Assembly: GCA_047967505.1 (NCBI GenBank)
Contig: CM106541.1
Direction: 5' to 3' (one strand)
Length of the DNA stretch: 64,000 nt
From: Dipteris shenzhenensis
Lineage: Eukaryota > Polypodiophyta > Polypodiopsida > Gleicheniales
Made by a program: the position numbers and the translations under genes. Positions 61,445 through 64,000 of the stretch are shown here, piece by piece. Positions within the stretch are counted from its first letter, which is position 1; each line of letters opens with the position of its first letter. Below the pieces are notes generated by a model. That model saw nothing but the letters and a program-made list of their open reading frames with translations, was not told the origin of the DNA and ran no database searches.

Positions 61445-63996
61445 TCAACACTCTTTCCAGACTCTGAAATGATTTCATGTATGAAATAAAAGCCCTTGTT
61501 CAAAGTTTTTTCTTTTCTGAGAGTGTGGTTATTGATGACTTTTTGTGCATATGCATACACATTTTCCGGAATGTCACTTCTCATAGAGGGAGTAATTTCA
61601 GATCCATCATCTTCTACCTTCACCCATTTATGCGCCCAAGCCTTCTGTTTAGCTGACGGTAAAGCTGATGCCATTTGCCTCACAATGTTATGATCAATTT
61701 TACATTGGCTAATTGGAATATTTTTTTCTCCCAATAAATATTCAATTGCACTCTTTACTGCATCACGCTTGACCTGTTGGATGATGTTATCTTCCATGCA
61801 ATGATCTTTATCCTTTTTGCCAAAAAACCATTCTTTGGACATTAATTTCTCTGCAGCAAGACTTGCGTATTTGTCTGGTAGGTTTCTTAAAGGCCTCCAC
61901 ATCCGAGCTGTCATCTCTTTTTTCTCAATCTTCTTTGCCTTCTCTTTAATCAATGATGGAGCCTCATATGTAACATCTCCTTTCTCACATGCAAGACACA
62001 CGTCTTTGATCTGATGAAAAACTTCATCACTACGGAAAAGTATGCTTGTGTAGTCTTGATACCTATCCCTTACTGTCTTGAAGCTTGTAATCACCTCAGC
62101 TCTTTCCTGCTTTCCCCTTGCTACAATGGCACTCAAGCATGTGTAGAAGTCAACAAGATTATCCGCTTCCACTTTAGTTGCAGTTCTTTTGAGAGTGGTC
62201 AAAGGAGAATTAAAAGTTTTCCATATGGTCCTAGCTTTGAGCAACATCTCTGAAGTGGAGGTGATTTTTCGTAGTGCATAAATGTCATGATTAAGTCTTT
62301 CCGACTCAATCAAATATTTTTTCTCGTTCTTGAAGATACAGATGCATGCAGAATAGTAGTGAAATTGAGGCACACTCACGAAGTTTTGATAAGTAATTTC
62401 TCCTTTCTTGTATGCATCTCTAGAGCGCTCATTACAAGCATAGGCATAGTCCTGACCATCTATTGCCTCAAATGTACAATGAGCTAAGAAATTTCTCTTA
62501 GCATCCCTTATATGTCGTTCTGGATCATTCACTGAACTCTGTCCTTCTTGAAGTGAGGGAACTTGTTTTCCGAGGAACTTAGTGAATTGCATCTCAAAAT
62601 CTATAGGCTGAGAGAAATTGATGGATTGACTATAATCTGCCATGACTGGCCAAAATGTTCTTGGACGGAGTACCAAATTAGAAACAACTGGTTTTTTTCC
62701 ATCAATCAAAGCCTGAAAAATCTTTTCAACATAGGCTGTATCTAAGGTCCTGCTGTTGGTGAAGACACTTGCTTTAACCACTGTTGAAGCATGTATAACT
62801 TGAGTCTTCTGGCCCCATATATATCCTGGATCCTCATCTGTCACAGCCTCATTCAAGCGAAGATTTAGGTTCTTCATTGATAACATTTCTGCTTCTAAAT
62901 CTGACTCCATTTCAAGACCCTCCGCATCCTCTTCATGTTCTTCCTCTTCTCTTCTTTGCCCTTTCTTTGTATATGAACGACCTCTTTTTCCAGTTATAGG
63001 ACTTGGAACTGTAGCTCATGAAGTACTTGCCTTTTGCATTTGACGTCGAGGTTTATTTTTTAGGGGCTCAATGTGAACTGCTTTAGATCGCCCTACTTCT
63101 TCTTCTATTGCCTCAACTTCAGGTATACTTAAGGGCTTCACTTGTTCTGTTATTCCATCAACTTCATGAGTTACACCATCTAAGTGAGTAATACCATGAA
63201 CAAGAGATGTGTGTGCATGTCCTGTCTTATCTGATGCATGTCGTGTCTCACTCAATTCAATTTTTGTCTGAGATGCATGTGCATGTCCGGTCTCCACCAA
63301 TTCAATTCCTGTCTCATATGTAGATCCCTTGTAAGCATCCACGTGTACAAGACCCTCATCCATTGCTACAATGTGTTCTGTCTCATCCACTCCACTTCCT
63401 CTCTCATTTGTATTACGATGAACCAAATCTACATGGCGTGTCTCATCACTTCCTTTCTCATGTGTGGATTCTTGCACCTTAGGTCCCTCCAATGAAGTTG
63501 AACCTTGTTGGATGACACCCTGAAAGTATTCAAGTATAATCTTTGACTGCATTTTTCTTGCTTCCTCAATGGGAAATTCCTCCCACACATGTTGAAGGAT
63601 CTCCAATGCAGGAACCAATTCAGGAAATCTAGGTGCTTTTGGCGGCGGCATCACAAAGTGCATTGCATCTTTCTTAGAAAGAAGAAACGATCTGTTGCTC
63701 ATTCTTGACTTTGTGTAAATCATCATTGTACTGCTGTCTTTTTCAATTTTTATTCCTACTAAGGTGCCCCCTTGAATCAAATTGCTCTTTGAGAAAGATA
63801 CATTTGATGTGCACTCATCTTTCTCCAACTCTCTCTTTGTCATCACTAGAATGAGATTTCCTTTACTTAAGACCAAGAACCATGCTTTCTTTGTTGTGTC
63901 AACAACTGTCCAGTTTGTGAAGTCCTTTGGGGCATAAATTCTTCCATTGTATTTCAGTGTCATACCATTGACAAATGCTGTAGCCTCAAGATCCAT
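61414..63996 (-). pseudogene. Long unrecognised ORF upstream of the Ulp1-like gene, one in-frame TGA
   Basis: A single frame runs from 63996 (MDLEATAFVNGMTLKYNGRI) to 61414, about 860 codons, broken only by TGA at 63016-63018 after RRQMQKASTS. It continues with ATVPSPITGKRGRSYTKKG. CGA to TGA would explain the stop. The N-terminal part is globular. Residues about 180-300 form a repeat-rich spacer (THEKGSDETRHVD, GHAHASQTKIELSETRHA). The part after 62910 is a helical globular region (FWPVMADYSQSINFSQPIDF, WRPLRNLPDKYASLAAEKLM). The frame ends just where the Ulp1-like frame begins, overlapping by 31 bases in another phase, so the two were probably one gene joined through a one-base shift near 61440. 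No family is recognised. The start is at the window edge and may lie outside. Confidence 0.5.
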
Positions 63997-64000
63997 CCTG

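Overview
This is plant nuclear DNA, almost entirely transposable elements. The evidence is GT-AG introns, a BAHD acyltransferase with the family's conserved first-intron position, CACTA (En/Spm) transposons with TNP2-DUF4218-DUF4216 genes, a gypsy chromovirus, initiator-tRNA-type primer sites (TGGTATCAGAGC) and LINE remnants. The density and depth of nesting suggest a large plant genome. I cannot name the species from the sequence.

Layout. (1) 1-5178: three interlocked CACTA fragments: family-1 copy I inserted in family-2 copy J, and J inserted in family-2 copy K. (2) 5179-7370: unrecognised DNA. (3) 7372-8316 and 43986-44720: the two halves of one BAHD acyltransferase pseudogene, separated by a 35.7-kb transposon nest. 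(4) The nest: Retro-B, an LTR element with its own charged ORFs and no visible pol (LTRs at 8317-9190, 19166-20362 and 37680-43985); a gypsy element (Retro-D, about 11.9-16.6 kb) with a 575-bp inverted LTR pair; a row of tRNA-derived SINE-like units; a 14-kb CACTA (H, 22547-36631, TSD AAC) carrying a second CACTA (G, 23578-28810, TSD TAC) in opposite orientation; a chromovirus (Retro-C, 37778-43426) inside the last Retro-B LTR; and copies of a 240-250-bp inverted-repeat MITE with 8-bp TSDs, one of which sits inside the terminal repeat of another. (5) 44721-48673: LINE fragments and unrecognised DNA. (6) 48674-56300: CACTA copy M (family 1) broken by CACTA copy L (family 2). (7) 56300-64000: a non-CACTA block, all on the minus strand: a small helical protein and a multi-exon gene for a protein with two tandem Ulp1 (C48)-like modules, fused or adjacent to a long unrecognised ORF.

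How parts work together. Both CACTA families place a Ptta/En-Spm-type gene and a TNP2 transposase gene divergently around a purine-rich or palindromic satellite. Each family has its own palindromic subterminal motif (family 1: GTCGCTATATAGCGAC; family 2: variants of GCGTCTATAGACGC). In each family the motif also clusters just upstream of TNP2, which suggests the end-binding protein also controls the transposase promoter. Most coding regions here are broken, often by C-to-T-type nonsense changes. Exceptions that stay open are the Ulp1-like exons, the Retro-B ORFs and the Ptta-type gene of element G.
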